Shown: positions 1 through 10,748, numbered from the stretch's first letter. The stretch is DNA of 64,000 bases from Melampsora larici-populina 98AG31 (GCF_000204055.1 NW_006768860.1:1504-65503), one strand, 5' to 3'. Translations and numbers: made by a program. The notes: generated by a model from the letters alone, not told the origin.

Positions 1-680
1 TTGCATCTCGATTCTTGGTGATTCATTATGAAATATTGAAAGAAAAAGATACTTTGAGTGATCAAATAAGAAGTTAACTTGTATTAAATCAAAAATAAGA
101 TAAGGTATCCAATATAAAATTGAGTCAAGGCCTTATCTGAAAAAAAGGACGGTGGTTAACTTGGAAGACATCCATCCTCGGTCTCAAGCTGGCCTGTCTT
201 ATACCCGAAAAAACATTAGTTTGGCAGTCACAACCTAGAGAGACCAAACAGAAAGGCTCACCTAAGAGGATGCCCACACGCATGGGCCTGTGTGTGGCTG
301 ATGCAGAAGCCAAGCGGGATCAAGAGGAAGGAGACATCCATCGTAAACCAAACGAGTTGTGCCGGATGAGGACCAAGAGCCAAAGGAACACATCCTGATC
401 CGGCTCCCCGGTGGGCACACCCACGGGATTCCCCGGTGCCACAGGTCAGTCTGTGAAAGGTATATAAGCCTATCTGGGAGGCTATCCCGAAGCGTTTGCC
501 AGGGGCTTTTGGCTGGGCAGGGGAGGAAATTTTGAACAGAGAGCTCATCAGATGGTTGGATGCCACTGTGCGCCACCCTATTTTTTTTAGTGCCAAAAAG
601 TTGACTAATAAAAATTGGGAAATTTGATATTGACTGAACAGCGGCTGAACTGCTGAGAAGAATATTTCAACTACCGTTGA
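1..680. other. Spacer upstream of the LINE, no gene recognised
   Basis: The stretch has short open frames on the minus strand (roughly 258-596) whose translations show no recognisable domain and overlap each other in different frames, so they are probably chance. A TATATAAG-like motif lies near 460. The region is more GC-rich than most spacers here and may be remnant mobile DNA, but no terminal repeats were found. Confidence 0.4.
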
Positions 681-2060
681 ATTGCAACTTTTCAGAGCGT
701 CGCCCAGTCCCTAATGTCGATCATTGACAATACATGTGCTCGAGCAGCACTAGGTGCTCTGAAATCCACCCCGACCATCTTTCTTCGTCACGACATGAAC
801 CTCACCCCACCGGGAATCCGACATCAGAGTAAAGTCTTGAATTTTATGGCCAGATCTATGACAAAAAACAAGGCTCACCCTTTGTTCCAGATCATCCAAA
901 AGGCTCAGCTTTCTATTCCCAAAAGCCACAGGAACCCGTTCCATCTTTTCTTCCAACACCCGCTCTACAAGCATTTTGAAGAACATGCGGTCCAGCTCCC
1001 GGTCGACCCAGCCTCTTCATTAATCCGCCCTCCAAACTACTCAACAGTCCTTCAAGACGACGAAAAACGCGCGATCTCCGACACGTTACGTCTGAAGGCG
1101 TCTAACCACCACCTTGTCGTCTTCACCGATGGCTCCCGCATTCCCAGCAAGAACACGGCGGCCGCGGCCTGGTGTGCGAACACCAGGAGAAGCACCTCAA
1201 AGCAACTCGGACCAGCACGGTCCCAAGGCATATACCAAGCTGAGTACCAAGGCGTTCAGCTAGGCCTAAAACTAGTACTTGAACACGCAACAGAAGAAAC
1301 TCACTGTGCCTCCATTGTCCTAGACAATCAGGGGGTCGTCAAGGATCTCAAATCAAATTCATCATCCGTCTCGTCACTGGACAATCGACACAGAACCTTC
1401 AAACACCTACGATGCATACTTCAAAGCCACCCCCGTCTTCGGGTGGTTATCCGGTGGTGCCCTGGACACAAGGGCATCCCTGGCAATGAGACGGTCGACA
1501 AAATCGCCAACTCTCTCGCCAAGAGAGACTTGCCGAGCACCTTCACGAACACACCTAACACTGCGGCTTTCCTCTCGGCCATCAAAGAGTGGCGAGCATC
1601 AGAAACCGGGGCTTTCAGCGAGTCCGACATCAAAAGACTCGGTCACACGCCAAACGGACGCAAGCACCTCGACGGCATAAGCGTTCTCAAGAACCATGAA
1701 GTGGCCACCCTCACTCAGCTACGCTCAGGACATGTTCCATTGAACTCCTATCTCCACCGCTTCCAACAATTGGGCGACCCTTCTTGCAGATGCCAAGAAG
1801 GTGTCAAAAATGTTGACCATTTTCTTTTTGTGTGTCAAAACCACGCACAGGCACGAGCCGCTTTTGAGCGTGGCATCGAAGACCAAGGCTTCAAGGAGCA
1901 AAAAACCTTTAGGATGGACAAACGCCTCCTATCAACACCGAGCGCCTTCAAGGCGATCGCCACATTCTGCAACAAAACTTGGCGATTCGCCAACCAATGG
2001 GTCTGGGCAAGGATCTTGGAAGAACCCCATCCAACCAACATCAACGAACCTCAGGACTAA
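681..2060 (+). pseudogene. 5'-truncated Tad/I-like LINE ORF2: RNase H domain and C-terminal zinc knuckle
   Basis: This is the C-terminal part of a non-LTR retrotransposon polyprotein. The frame is open from the codon after a stop at 678-680, and the ATG at 714 (448 aa) is internal, not a true start. After a short connector that follows the reverse transcriptase in this family, an RNase H1 domain is visible with its acidic residues in FTDGSR (Asp), AEYQG (Glu) and LDNQG (Asp), followed by WCPGHKGIPGNE and a final Asp-containing helix. The C-terminus carries the C-x-C...H-x4-C knuckle (CRCQ...DHFLFVC) typical of fungal Tad-clade elements. The reverse transcriptase and endonuclease are missing, as expected for 5' truncation during target-primed insertion. 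The frame shows no internal stop, so the copy is fairly young. Family level is confident; the exact clade is inference. Confidence 0.85.
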
Positions 2061-2098
2061 TTTCCCTCCACTCTTCATCGCTATACTTTGATATACCC
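2061..2098 (+). repeat. LINE 3' UTR, first part
   Basis: Short 3' untranslated piece between the LINE stop codon and the insertion point of the 2 kb TIR element. It continues at 4116 on the other side of that insertion. Confidence 0.6.
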
Positions 2099-2105
2099 CC
2101 CATAC
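2099..2105 (+). repeat. 7-bp target-site duplication, left copy (CCCATAC)
   Basis: CCCATAC directly precedes the left terminus of the TIR element and is repeated exactly at 4109-4115, directly after the right terminus. Confidence 0.75.
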
Positions 2106-4108
2106 CAACACCGCCGGCGCTCCGCCCGAGATAGCGCGAGCGGAGCGGTAGCGAAGCGCGCGTCCCGCCCGCGCTAGCCCCTTTTCTATATAGCGGGTTT
2201 CACGCATTGCTATAGCTATGGTGAAACCGGACGATTTATAGCGGTATTGAGATCCGCCTGGCATAGTGTTTTTCCGCTGTGCTATCACCCGCCATAGCGA
2301 CCCCGAGCGCTTAGCGACAGGGCACCATCAAGCGCCCTGTAGCACCTCATAGCGGGATCCATTGGCTCCTTATCATCCTTCTGATGGAACAATAAACCAA
2401 TCAACAATGGAGGTATGTTCTCTTTATATATCTTTCTTTTCTTTCTTCCAATAAAAAAATCCTAGCAACCTTGATTTCAATCAGACACACGAAAACACTT
2501 TAAATGACAACTAATATGTGCTTCTTTCTTTGTTTAACGCTTTGATAGATCGCTTCAAACGAAGAAACTAATCTCAATCTAACTGATAGCAGACCCTCAA
2601 ACACTTGAACACGAAAACTCAGATACGACCACTAGGACACTTTCAAAAAAAAGTTCAAGACACTTAGAACACTCTTAGATCACCACTTATACACAAAAAA
2701 CACAAAAAACACAATGATCCGTTCGATGGATCACAAAAAAGAAAAGACCCACACTTCACCCCCCCAAACAGACACGATTCAACAATCAATTCTTAGATGA
2801 TTGAAAGATGATTCCCTCCCTCAGTTTCAAGATCGTCTCCTCCTTCTGATTCCAATCGGACTTTGGTTTTCATTCAGGGTGAGTTCTTTCTCCACTATCT
2901 CTTATTCAATTTTTGATCTTAATCTTTTATGTAAGTAAGTATCATTTCATTGATTGATTGTTTGTTCTTCTACTGATCCATTTTCTTTCTTTCTTTGTAC
3001 ATAGATTGATTCATCTTCTTCAATCTTTTCATTAATTAATCTTAGATTGATATCGATTTCAGTGACAATCAATGGTTCATTTGTTTAAAATCTTCATCCA
3101 ACTGATTCTGATCTCAATGTTCATTTCACCAGCTCACTACAAAACTCTTCAACTAATCTCTCTACTCGAATAAATTCTTCTCCACTTCTTCTTGACTTTC
3201 CTGATTAGATTTCGATTTTGAGTGTTTGTTATGTAAGTTCTTCTTCTTTCCTTATCTTTCAAACTAATGACATCGTATGACATTTGCTATTCACTTTCTT
3301 TCATTTTGTTTTTTAGGGTACCTTCAATCACAAAAGAAACTTCTATCGATCTTCTTCAAACTTGATCAATCTGATTTCATGATGTAAGTTTCATTTTACT
3401 TGTTTATTCTTTTCTCATGTCAATGTTCTTCTTATTCTAACTAACTTGGCTTTCATCATGTATACTTTTGTTCTTTTATGATATAGATTAATTGATTTTG
3501 ATCGTTTACTTCTTTTCACTTATACCCGTCTGTTTTAGATTCTGATTCTTCATGTACTTAAGTAATTTTTATTTATCTTTCTTTATCTGCTTGTTTCTAA
3601 ATTGTTCAATTCATTTCACTGCTTCTTTTGTTTGGATTGATCAATTAATTTTATTTCGTTTGATTCGATCTTCTAATGATTCAACTTCGATTTCTGAATG
3701 AAAGTTTTCTATTCTTTCCATTCTCTCTTCTTTTGATCTTTTACTGACTATTGACATCATTTGTTTTTATGCTCTACTATTCTCTTGGCTTTCTTCATTA
3801 GTTCTTAGCTTTATAGATATGCAATTTCATCTGTTGATAGTGATTCATTCAAATTTCGATTTTTGGCTTCTTGAGTTTGTATCTCTTTTCTCTTTTGTTA
3901 AAAAGTCTCAAAACGCGCTTTTAAGCGCTATGTCCTGTCAAAATCGCACATAGCGGAGCGGAGCGCTTGGATCTTGCGCACCGCTCTGAGATCCCATAGC
4001 GACTCCTAAAAGTTAGCGGAGCGATTGGGCGCTTTATCATAGCGTCAAATCGCTCCGCTTGCAATTTTGGCGATTATAGCGGAGCGGAGCGCAGCGACGG
4101 GGGTGTTG
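2106..4108. mobile_element. 2.0 kb non-autonomous TIR element with AGCG-rich ends, inserted in the LINE 3' UTR
   Basis: The ends are CAACACC (2106-2112) and GGTGTTG (4102-4108), perfect inverted repeats of 7 bp. They continue imperfectly as GCCGGCGCTCCGC on the left against CCCGTCGCTGCGCTCCGC on the right. Both sides are flanked by the same 7-mer CCCATAC. About 250 bp inside each end (2106-2360 and 3900-4108) is GC-rich and packed with AGCG/CGCT words such as AGCGGAGCGGAGCG. The core (2400-3890) is very different: T/C-rich with repeated GTAAGT/GTGAGT and TTTTAG motifs and no long ORF. No transposase is encoded, so mobility must depend on another copy. The superfamily is not settled: a 7-8 bp duplication would suit several DNA-transposon groups. 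Confidence 0.75.
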
Positions 4109-4115
4109 CCCATAC
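4109..4115 (+). repeat. 7-bp target-site duplication, right copy (CCCATAC)
   Basis: Exact direct copy of 2099-2105 immediately outside the right terminus of the 2 kb TIR element. Confidence 0.75.
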
Positions 4116-4290
4116 TTCATCGCCTTTCTCCGTGTTTCCCTCCCATACATGTACCATAGTTGAAACAGCCAACAGCTACCTTTCCCCTGACACAGCCAGA
4201 GGGGTTTTACCGGTGCTGGAACATATAGTGCAGTGTTTGATAGCCTAACGGCTCCAAAAACACTTAAAGCAATGCATTAAAAAAAAAAAA
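4116..4290 (+). repeat. LINE 3' UTR, second part, ending in a poly(A) run
   Basis: This continues the LINE 3' UTR interrupted at 2099 and finishes with 12 adenines at 4279-4290, the expected 3' end of a target-primed LINE insertion. The next bases form a perfect 14-bp palindrome, TGTTACGCGTAACA (4291-4304). A target-site duplication for the LINE was not found at the 5' side. Confidence 0.55.
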
Positions 4291-4304
4291 TGTTACGCGT
4301 AACA

Positions 4305-5463
4305 GTCCCTCTGTATGCCACCTCGTCTGCGCCCTTGAAGTTTGGAACGTGATCACAATATTGGTCAGCCTAGGCCCTCGCTCCTCGCCCCGTCCCCAAA
4401 TGTTTCGGGGATCCCACGGGGGTGTGAAGAATTATTCCCCAAGATGCCCGGTGCCTCAAAGGTCATGTGGCGGGTGCGGCGCGTTTCTGGAGGCAACACT
4501 AGCCCCGCTTTGCTGGTAATCTATACAGCTTGAGTGCCCCCTCAATGACCTCCAAAGGGCCCCAAGGCAAAAAAAGCTGTAGTGTCAGTACCATTCATTT
4601 CAAAGTTGATCACATGGTTTTAATCTCAACACAACTAATTGAAGAATTTGGGTGAAAAATTGAAAGCAAAAGAAAAAAACAAAAGTATAGTGGTCTCACT
4701 CACTCATGATTGATTGTTTCATATCAAATCTAGGTCAGTATCATGTGTGATGGATCTGATGTCCAGATGAATTTACTTTGAGACTTTGTGAAAAATACTT
4801 TGAAAGTTTCCTTGATTTTGAAATTATTCTGAAATTTGCTTGAAGTCCTCTTGAAGTTGGTGGTAGTCTCTGGCCTGCCAGTGACCAGTAGACTGGGGGC
4901 TGTGATTCACATTTCTTATCCAAGACAAACTGCAGTGCCAGTTTGGCTCAAAGAGGCATTTTGAATTTTGTATGATGTATGCACTGGCATGAGGTGGTCT
5001 GTAAGGAAACTAATGTCATGCTTGTTTTCAAGTGCTTTATGTGGATGGTTTTGTGAAATGTGAGTCATAAAACTTACAAAAGCTTATTAAAGAAAATACT
5101 AAGATTTTCAAGATAGAACATGTTTTGGGTGAATTCCCCAGGCTAAGTGCTTAGGGTAAATAAATTGCTCGAATAAAAAATATATCTGACCCTCTCTGAC
5201 CCGCCTACCAACCGTATAACACAGAGTGGTGAAGTAGGGGAGTTCCGAAAAAGAATTAAATAAGAAAACAATTTATCAGTTTCTGATCCAAACAATCAAA
5301 AAACCCAAACACAGGCTAGCATGAAAGCTAAAAAGCCTAAAAGTATCTTATCACAGAGGTATAGAAATACCATTGACCCGTGAATAAAAAACAAAGACTG
5401 AAAGGCTTTATAAAAGTTTTTGCCATTGACCAAGTCTTATGCAACAAACGAACCAAAAACTCA
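4305..5463. other. Spacer between LINE and tyrosine-recombinase element
   Basis: No convincing gene. The short frame at 4342-4533 has no recognisable domain. The right half (about 5100-5463) lies just downstream of the recombinase stop codon of the minus-strand retrotransposon and probably includes its 3' terminal repeats, but no repeat pair could be confirmed by eye. Confidence 0.4.
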
Positions 5464-6485
5464 CTAAGAAAAGCAAACTTTTGATCCCACATGAGCCACG
5501 TGTCCGATTACATGGTTTTGATTTTCCGGTAATCGTAAGGCAACATGACCCCAAACATAAATCAAAAAAGCTTCTGACGACCAGCGCCCTGCGCTCTTGA
5601 TATAATCCATGGTTGCTCCCGCTTGAGCTAAAGCAGTAGCACCACCTGATCTTAACAAATGACCTGAAAATGATTTATTGAAATGACTGTGAAATCTCGT
5701 TAAGAACCAAGTACGAGACGGAGGAATTCCTTCAGAAGTTAAAAATAGCTCTTTTGATGTAATAAAATCTTCATCTCTTGATCTTAAATATGATTTCAAC
5801 AACTTGATCGGACATGCTACAGAATTGTGGAATTGTTGGATAATGACTGGTGCTCCTAAAAAATTTGGATCACCCTTTGAGTATGGTAATTGGTATTGAA
5901 CAAACTTCTTGCATGACGAGAATTTTACCGCTGAACGTAGAATTATTTTTTGTTCATCTAATTTTTTTTAGAATCTGGTACAGTCAGCTCTCCAAGTCTA
6001 TGAAGACCACCAAACCCAACTCCTAATAAAGCTAAGAAAAGTTTATCATCCAGAGACGACGACGACTTAGACCCCACCAATTCAAGATGTTAGACGGTAA
6101 GTGGATTTTTTCTGACAACGGGGTTTGAAATTTTTTTGATACAAAACTTCATCATATCCTTCACATCTTGATGATGAACTTTGCGCAAAACTGAAGGAAA
6201 CTCTAATTTAAAAATATGATTAATGCCGACTAAATATACTTTAACCGATCTTGGAGATATCATGCGACTGTAACAGCTAATAAATTCACATAAGTTTTGT
6301 TTGTTAGGAATAAAAGGAGAATTGAAATGAGTGCAAAATTTTGCAAAAGAACGGAACCCAGAACGATATTTATCTAAAGAAAGAGGAGGAATAGTTGATC
6401 GACGGTCTTGTACGGATAATTTCACTAAGTCTTCTTTACTGATCTTCAACATAACTTTTGAAGACTTGGATTTACCCATATCCAT
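5464..6485 (-). pseudogene. Tyrosine recombinase of the Ngaro/DIRS-like element, frame-broken
   Basis: The N-terminal half (6485-6090) is the helical DNA-binding domain of phage-integrase-type recombinases (segment around LDKYRSGFRSFAKFC). The catalytic half continues through about 6070-5464. Its active-site residues can be read: the first Arg in GGLHRLGEL near 6010, His and Arg in GHLLRSGG near 5650, and the Tyr nucleophile in GRWSSEAFLIY near 5556. All four catalytic positions are therefore present, yet the frame is broken at a run of eight T (plus strand) near 5965-5972 and by stops shortly after, so this copy should not make an intact enzyme. An ATG at 6485 overlaps the end of the RT/RNase H frame (6446) by 40 bp, as expected for downstream recombinase ORFs in this class. 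Confidence 0.82.
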
Positions 6486-7963
6486 GATGATGTATCGAAA
6501 GTATCTAAGTTTGCTATTTTTCCTCCAGCAGAAAGGGAAGAATCAATTTTTAAGTAGTTGATAGAACAAGTATTGATTGAATGAGAAAGAATTTCCAGTT
6601 CATTTGGAGACAATATAGATTTTTGTCGAGACAAACTATCAGCCGTTGAATTGTCCTCCGCTGAAACGTGCTTGACCTTCACATCGCAACCCGTCTCGAC
6701 TAATTGTTTCACACAATGACAAAATAAGGGCCGAACAATCTTATTTGGTGCATGAGAGTTGAAAAGGTCCACGACGTTCCTGGAGTCTGAATGAATGAAA
6801 ATCCTCTTGGAACCTCTCTTAACCGCAATATCGATTGCTGTGATAACACCTAATAACTCCGCCCAAAAAATATTACAAGGCGGAGGTGGAAGAACAAAGT
6901 AATTACCAACGTTCAATGTTACATCCCAAACACCAATACCTGTCATACACATGTCGGTGAAGAAATTTGAATCCGCATCGACCAGATTCCATCTCAATGA
7001 ATCTAACAATTGAATACCATCACTTCTTTTGAAAAAGTCAATTAACCATTGTAAATCATTTTGGTTTTCTTTATTCCAAGGAACTTGGAGAAAACGATGC
7101 AACTTATTTCCTGATTTCTTGTACAAGCTTTGCCATGTAAATCTGCCCCACGGCATCGACGTACAAGCCCACAAAGCATGACCTAAAATTGATTGCCAAT
7201 CCTTCAAAGAATGCTGAGGTTTTGAATTAAAATCTTGAAGTGTTTCAATCAAATTCAGCTTTTTATCTGGATGCAAACACATGATCATATGTTCGGAATC
7301 CAAAATATGACCAATAATCTCTAATACTGGACCATGTAACTGTTTCTTCCATACCCACGGAATTCCCAGAATGTCAAACAGATTAAGGAGTTTTGCTTGA
7401 AGTAAAGGAATTTTATGATCTTTAAAATTCACAAAATGCCGTTCAGAACATACTGACCACACATCATCCATCATGTTATTCATGTATTGGATCCCAAAAA
7501 CAAACTCAGCAATCCACAATACTAGCAAAAATACTCCACACCAAATATTTGGTGAAGCTGATGATCCAAAAGTTAGGTTGTGGTCGACTCTCTTCTTTTT
7601 ACCTTTGATCTTCATTATTTGCCGCATTTGATATTGAAAATGTAACGGAATTATCCTAAACGCGCCTTCAACATCCGATTTAAACATAACAACTTCGCCA
7701 AACTCCTTCTTCATTTGAATTAGATAAGGAACAAAAATTTTCAGTGAGTCGTAAGCTACCGGAATCTCGTCTTTGTTGATCAAATTGTTTGGTGACGGCC
7801 TGCCTGCGCTCATATTTGAACACACGCGCATCTTCACAGAATCTTTTTTCGACGTTGTAGAACTTATAACCCAACAAGGGTTATACAGAGCTGGAAGAGG
7901 ATAATCCACTAATATAATGACTAGTAGAAGTTGTCTAAGGACTGCTCTTCTAAAACAACACAA
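6446..7963 (-). pseudogene. Reverse transcriptase and RNase H of the Ngaro/DIRS-like element
   Basis: A 505-aa frame. The first about 35 codons read into the presumed acceptor side of a gap and may not be coding. Clear RT blocks follow: DSVKMRVCSNMSAGRPSPN near the start, VMFKSDVEGAFRIIPL (first catalytic Asp), LTFGSSASPNIWC, and the active-site pair in NNMMDDVWS near 7470. An RNase H domain follows (VDADSNFFTD, WAELLGV, IFIHSDSRNVVDL, SAEDNSTADSLSR). The preceding RT N-terminal exon lies at about 9900-9510. The frame itself is open, unlike the flanking parts, so inactivation is recent or partial. Confidence 0.83.
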
Positions 7964-9509
7964 TCAGAAAGAGCTCTGTTGTATTGAGTACTGATAAGGC
8001 ACCAGAGAAATGTATCTTCACACGTATTTCAACTTCAAAAACACACTTTGTATTACTATCAACACTGCTATAGTGTTATTCCCAATTGATAACTGAAGAA
8101 AATAAGCAATATCTGATTGATATTATTCCCAATAAGTCTTTATGACTATAAAACTAAAGTAAATTTCTCTTTATAATTGTAATAAAGGGCGTATTTAAGT
8201 GACCAGGTACTATTAAAATAAGTTTATGATGATAAACAAAATAATAATGGCGTAAATGATAAAGAAAAAAGGGGAACAACAGTCCAAAAACCCTCTCCAA
8301 GTATATATAACAATGCACTAGAACTTTTACAATGGTCAACAACCTCAAAACCAATCAAATCCGCCCAAAATTCCCTAAAAACCCTATGATGACGCAATGT
8401 AATGATTTTGTTACTAATAAATGATGTAATTTTCACAGCTAAAAGTGATCAATGACGCAATGATATGATGTACAGCACTTCTTATGATGAATACAGGTGA
8501 TTTTTTTCCTTGTAAACTAGCTGAAAACCAATTTTTGAGATTACGAATTTTTTCAGATGTGCTCCAATTTTTGATTACTAAAGTGCGTCTTGTAGCCCAC
8601 GTGTTACTGATCATTTCTGACACCTACATGACCTACTTCTGATGAGTGATGAGTAAGATATTGAGTTGTGAAGTTAAGGTTTTGAGCATTACATGTTGAC
8701 TTGTGACTGTAAATTCGAGATTCACACCAATTCTTTATTTGCCTTATAACTTTTTACACACACCTCCGTTACTAATGATTTAAAGCTTGTACATTATGTA
8801 ATCCACTCTTCTGCGTTGAATGAGCCATCTACCAACCTTGTCTGACGTCATTTGTCATATGTAATTAGCTGAAAACCTCTATTTTCCACGCATTTTACCC
8901 ATTTTCTCCACTTTTCACAGCTGCTACTCTCTTTTTCTTGCTCATGTAATATGACATCATCATCTATAACCTTAAAAATCCCGGAAAATCCTCTTGGCAA
9001 CCTTAAATTCCATCACTACCACTATTACACAACCAAACTACACGTGTACCTCTTGTTTACCAACTTCGAAAAGTACCTGTTCCCTAATAACTTTTGTTTC
9101 TACTTATCAACCTTGAAGATTAAAATTGTCATAGTATAATATAATGTTGTTCTTTCATATTCTAACCTCATAATACCCATAACTTTATTTTTACTAACCT
9201 AAAAACCATTTTCCAACCTATGTACCTATATTTTCGAATTTTTCTTATGTTTTTCTTGGTTTCTTTTTGTAATAAGTTTGTAAGTAAACTATAATGATCT
9301 TAATGTATAATGTGAAATAAAATGATGTAATGTTGACCTAATGACCAATACATACGCCTACAAGAGCTTCAATTGATCAAAAACCTCCATTTTGAATTTT
9401 CTTTCCTGCTGAATCCTGCTAATAAACTGGTAAACTGGTAATTATGAATTTTTTAATTGATCCCATAAATTGATCACCACAACATCATCAAAAGGGGAAT
9501 GACTTTCAT
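7964..9509 (-). other. Non-coding segment splitting the reverse transcriptase
   Basis: The RT N-terminal exon stops at a donor-like GTATGA near 9510 (minus strand) and the RT core resumes near 7915 after an acceptor-like TATTAG. The 1.5 kb between has no coding signal and is AT-rich. It is either an unusually long intron or a later insertion. No terminal repeats or target duplication were recognised. Confidence 0.45.
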
Positions 9510-9950
9510 ACCTGGAAGTAAAATGGTAAATTCTTCCGAATATCTACCCTTATCGACTTCCTCCTGACACTGTTGTTCCAAAAGCTCCTGGTGATCTGAA
9601 CATGAAACATGATTAGGTCCATCAACTATCTCAGAAGAAGGAATTGAAGAATGAGGCCAAAATCCAACTCATAATCCCTTTAGCACTGATTTCACAAAAG
9701 GCTGATTTGGATGGTTGATCAATAAAACCTCTAATTTGTCGACTTTGATAGGCGTTACAATTTTGAACAAATGTGGATATTGTTTTAAAACCAAAATTGC
9801 ATCTGTGTCGTCTGATAAAGGTGGTGCATCCGGAAATGGTTTCGCTTAAAGACTTGATTCTATCGCCGGGGATGATCCAGGACTGTTCACGCCATCCCAT
9901 ACATATCCACAAAGAAATTTCTGAGATCTATTTTCATCAGGCAAAGACAT
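9510..9950 (-). pseudogene. N-terminal exon of the retroelement reverse transcriptase, two stops
   Basis: On the minus strand the frame passing VTPIKVDKLEVLLINHPNQPF, then KSVLKGL-stop-VGFWPHS, then QEEVDKGRYSEEF matches the conserved start of DIRS/Ngaro reverse transcriptases, where a HPN..F block precedes G-W-x-GFWP. It contains TAA at 9848-9846 and TGA at 9671-9669; the second probably replaces a Trp codon. Single-base changes therefore explain the damage. An exon between this one and gag, running near 10140-10030, is suggested by splice-like junctions but is less certain. Confidence 0.65.
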
Positions 9951-10175
9951 ATTTGAATCTTCTTCTTTCCCATTAGATGTTCTAGTAATAATTAACCAAT
10001 TATCAGTAAATGAAAAACTTCACTTCAAAATAAATTACAAATACCAACCCTTCGCCGACATTGCAGATATTGGATTCTTGTAAATCCGCCATATCATGCA
10101 TGATCACATCCTGTGTGATCTTGCCTGCAATTCCTGACATTCTGAGAAAACATACTCAAATGTCAGGATAATCTT

Positions 10176-10748
10176 TCAAAGAGAAATTGAATCTGAAACA
10201 AAGTAAAACAATATCAAACCGACACAAAGGTGGATGCGAGGGCATTTCCCTTTGAGCTTGCAGTGTCCCAGGTTGTGAGCAAAACAGAATTGCTCATGAA
10301 CCTTAAGACCTTCCGAATCTTTGACTTTGTGAATTCCCCAATGTTTAAAATTCGAGTTGTAGTAATTTGGCGAGTTATGAATTTTTGGAGGAGAATTTTT
10401 GGTTTGATAAATTGATTTTTGACGTTGATGAGATTGATTATACGGTTGTGCGCTTGTTGAAGCAACTGAAGAAGCTTGATGAGGTTTTTCGACTGGAACC
10501 GGCCCGTCATTTGAGAATACAGGCCGATTCTTCTCCCTATCCAATTCGATAAGGTCTGATGCAAAACGGGACCACTGTTTGTACCAGTTTTTGGTGTTGT
10601 AAGGTACAATCCCAGCATATTTTGATTGTACCCAACCCATCGTTTTAACGGAAGACCCTCCCATTGATTCGTAAACGGTTTTAAGGGCTTCCAAACGTTC
10701 AGTAACCACTCTTGCAGCTTCAAAATCATGGCTATCACCATTGCTCAT
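10176..10748 (-). CDS. Gag-like protein of the Ngaro/DIRS-like element
   Basis: A 190-aa frame starting at ATG 10748. It has a helical N-terminal part, a Gln/Ser/Asn-rich linker, and a C-terminal cysteine/histidine cluster C-x7-C-x5-C-x3-H (CFAHNLGHCKLKGKCPRIH), which looks like a nucleic-acid-binding CCCH-type finger. The last about 15 residues (LILFYF...) run past a likely splice donor and are probably intronic. It sits upstream of, and in the same orientation as, the RT, consistent with gag. A TATATA motif at 10883-10888, about 135 bp upstream, could be its promoter. The assignment rests on position and the finger; gag proteins of this class are poorly conserved. Confidence 0.6.
   Translation of the reverse strand: MSNGDSHDFEAARVVTERLEALKTVYESMGGSSVKTMGWVQSKYAGIVPYNTKNWYKQWSRFASDLIELDREKNRPVFSNDGPVPVEKPHQASSVASTSAQPYNQSHQRQKSIYQTKNSPPKIHNSPNYYNSNFKHWGIHKVKDSEGLKVHEQFCFAHNLGHCKLKGKCPRIHLCVGLILFYFVSDSISL

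Larger units (their letters stand above)
5464..10748 (-). mobile_element. Ngaro/DIRS-like tyrosine-recombinase retrotransposon, degenerate
   Basis: Reading on the minus strand the order is gag-like ORF (10748-10176), reverse transcriptase N-terminal exon (about 9900-9510), a 1.5 kb non-coding gap, reverse transcriptase plus RNase H (7963-6446), then a tyrosine recombinase (6485-5464). Gag, then RT-RNase H, then recombinase, with no visible methyltransferase, is the layout of Ngaro-type elements; DIRS1 proper carries a methyltransferase-like domain. The copy is damaged: two in-frame stops in the first RT exon and a frame break in the recombinase. Terminal split repeats would lie outside the stated limits and were not located, so the limits are those of the coding part. 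Confidence 0.8.

Noticed and set aside
258..596. Two overlapping minus-strand open frames of about 110 codons
   Set aside because: Different frames over the same DNA are equally open, and neither shows a domain or splice context.
1932..2288. Minus-strand open frame across the LINE end
   Set aside because: It spans the junction of the LINE and the TIR element, so it is an artefact of the insertion.
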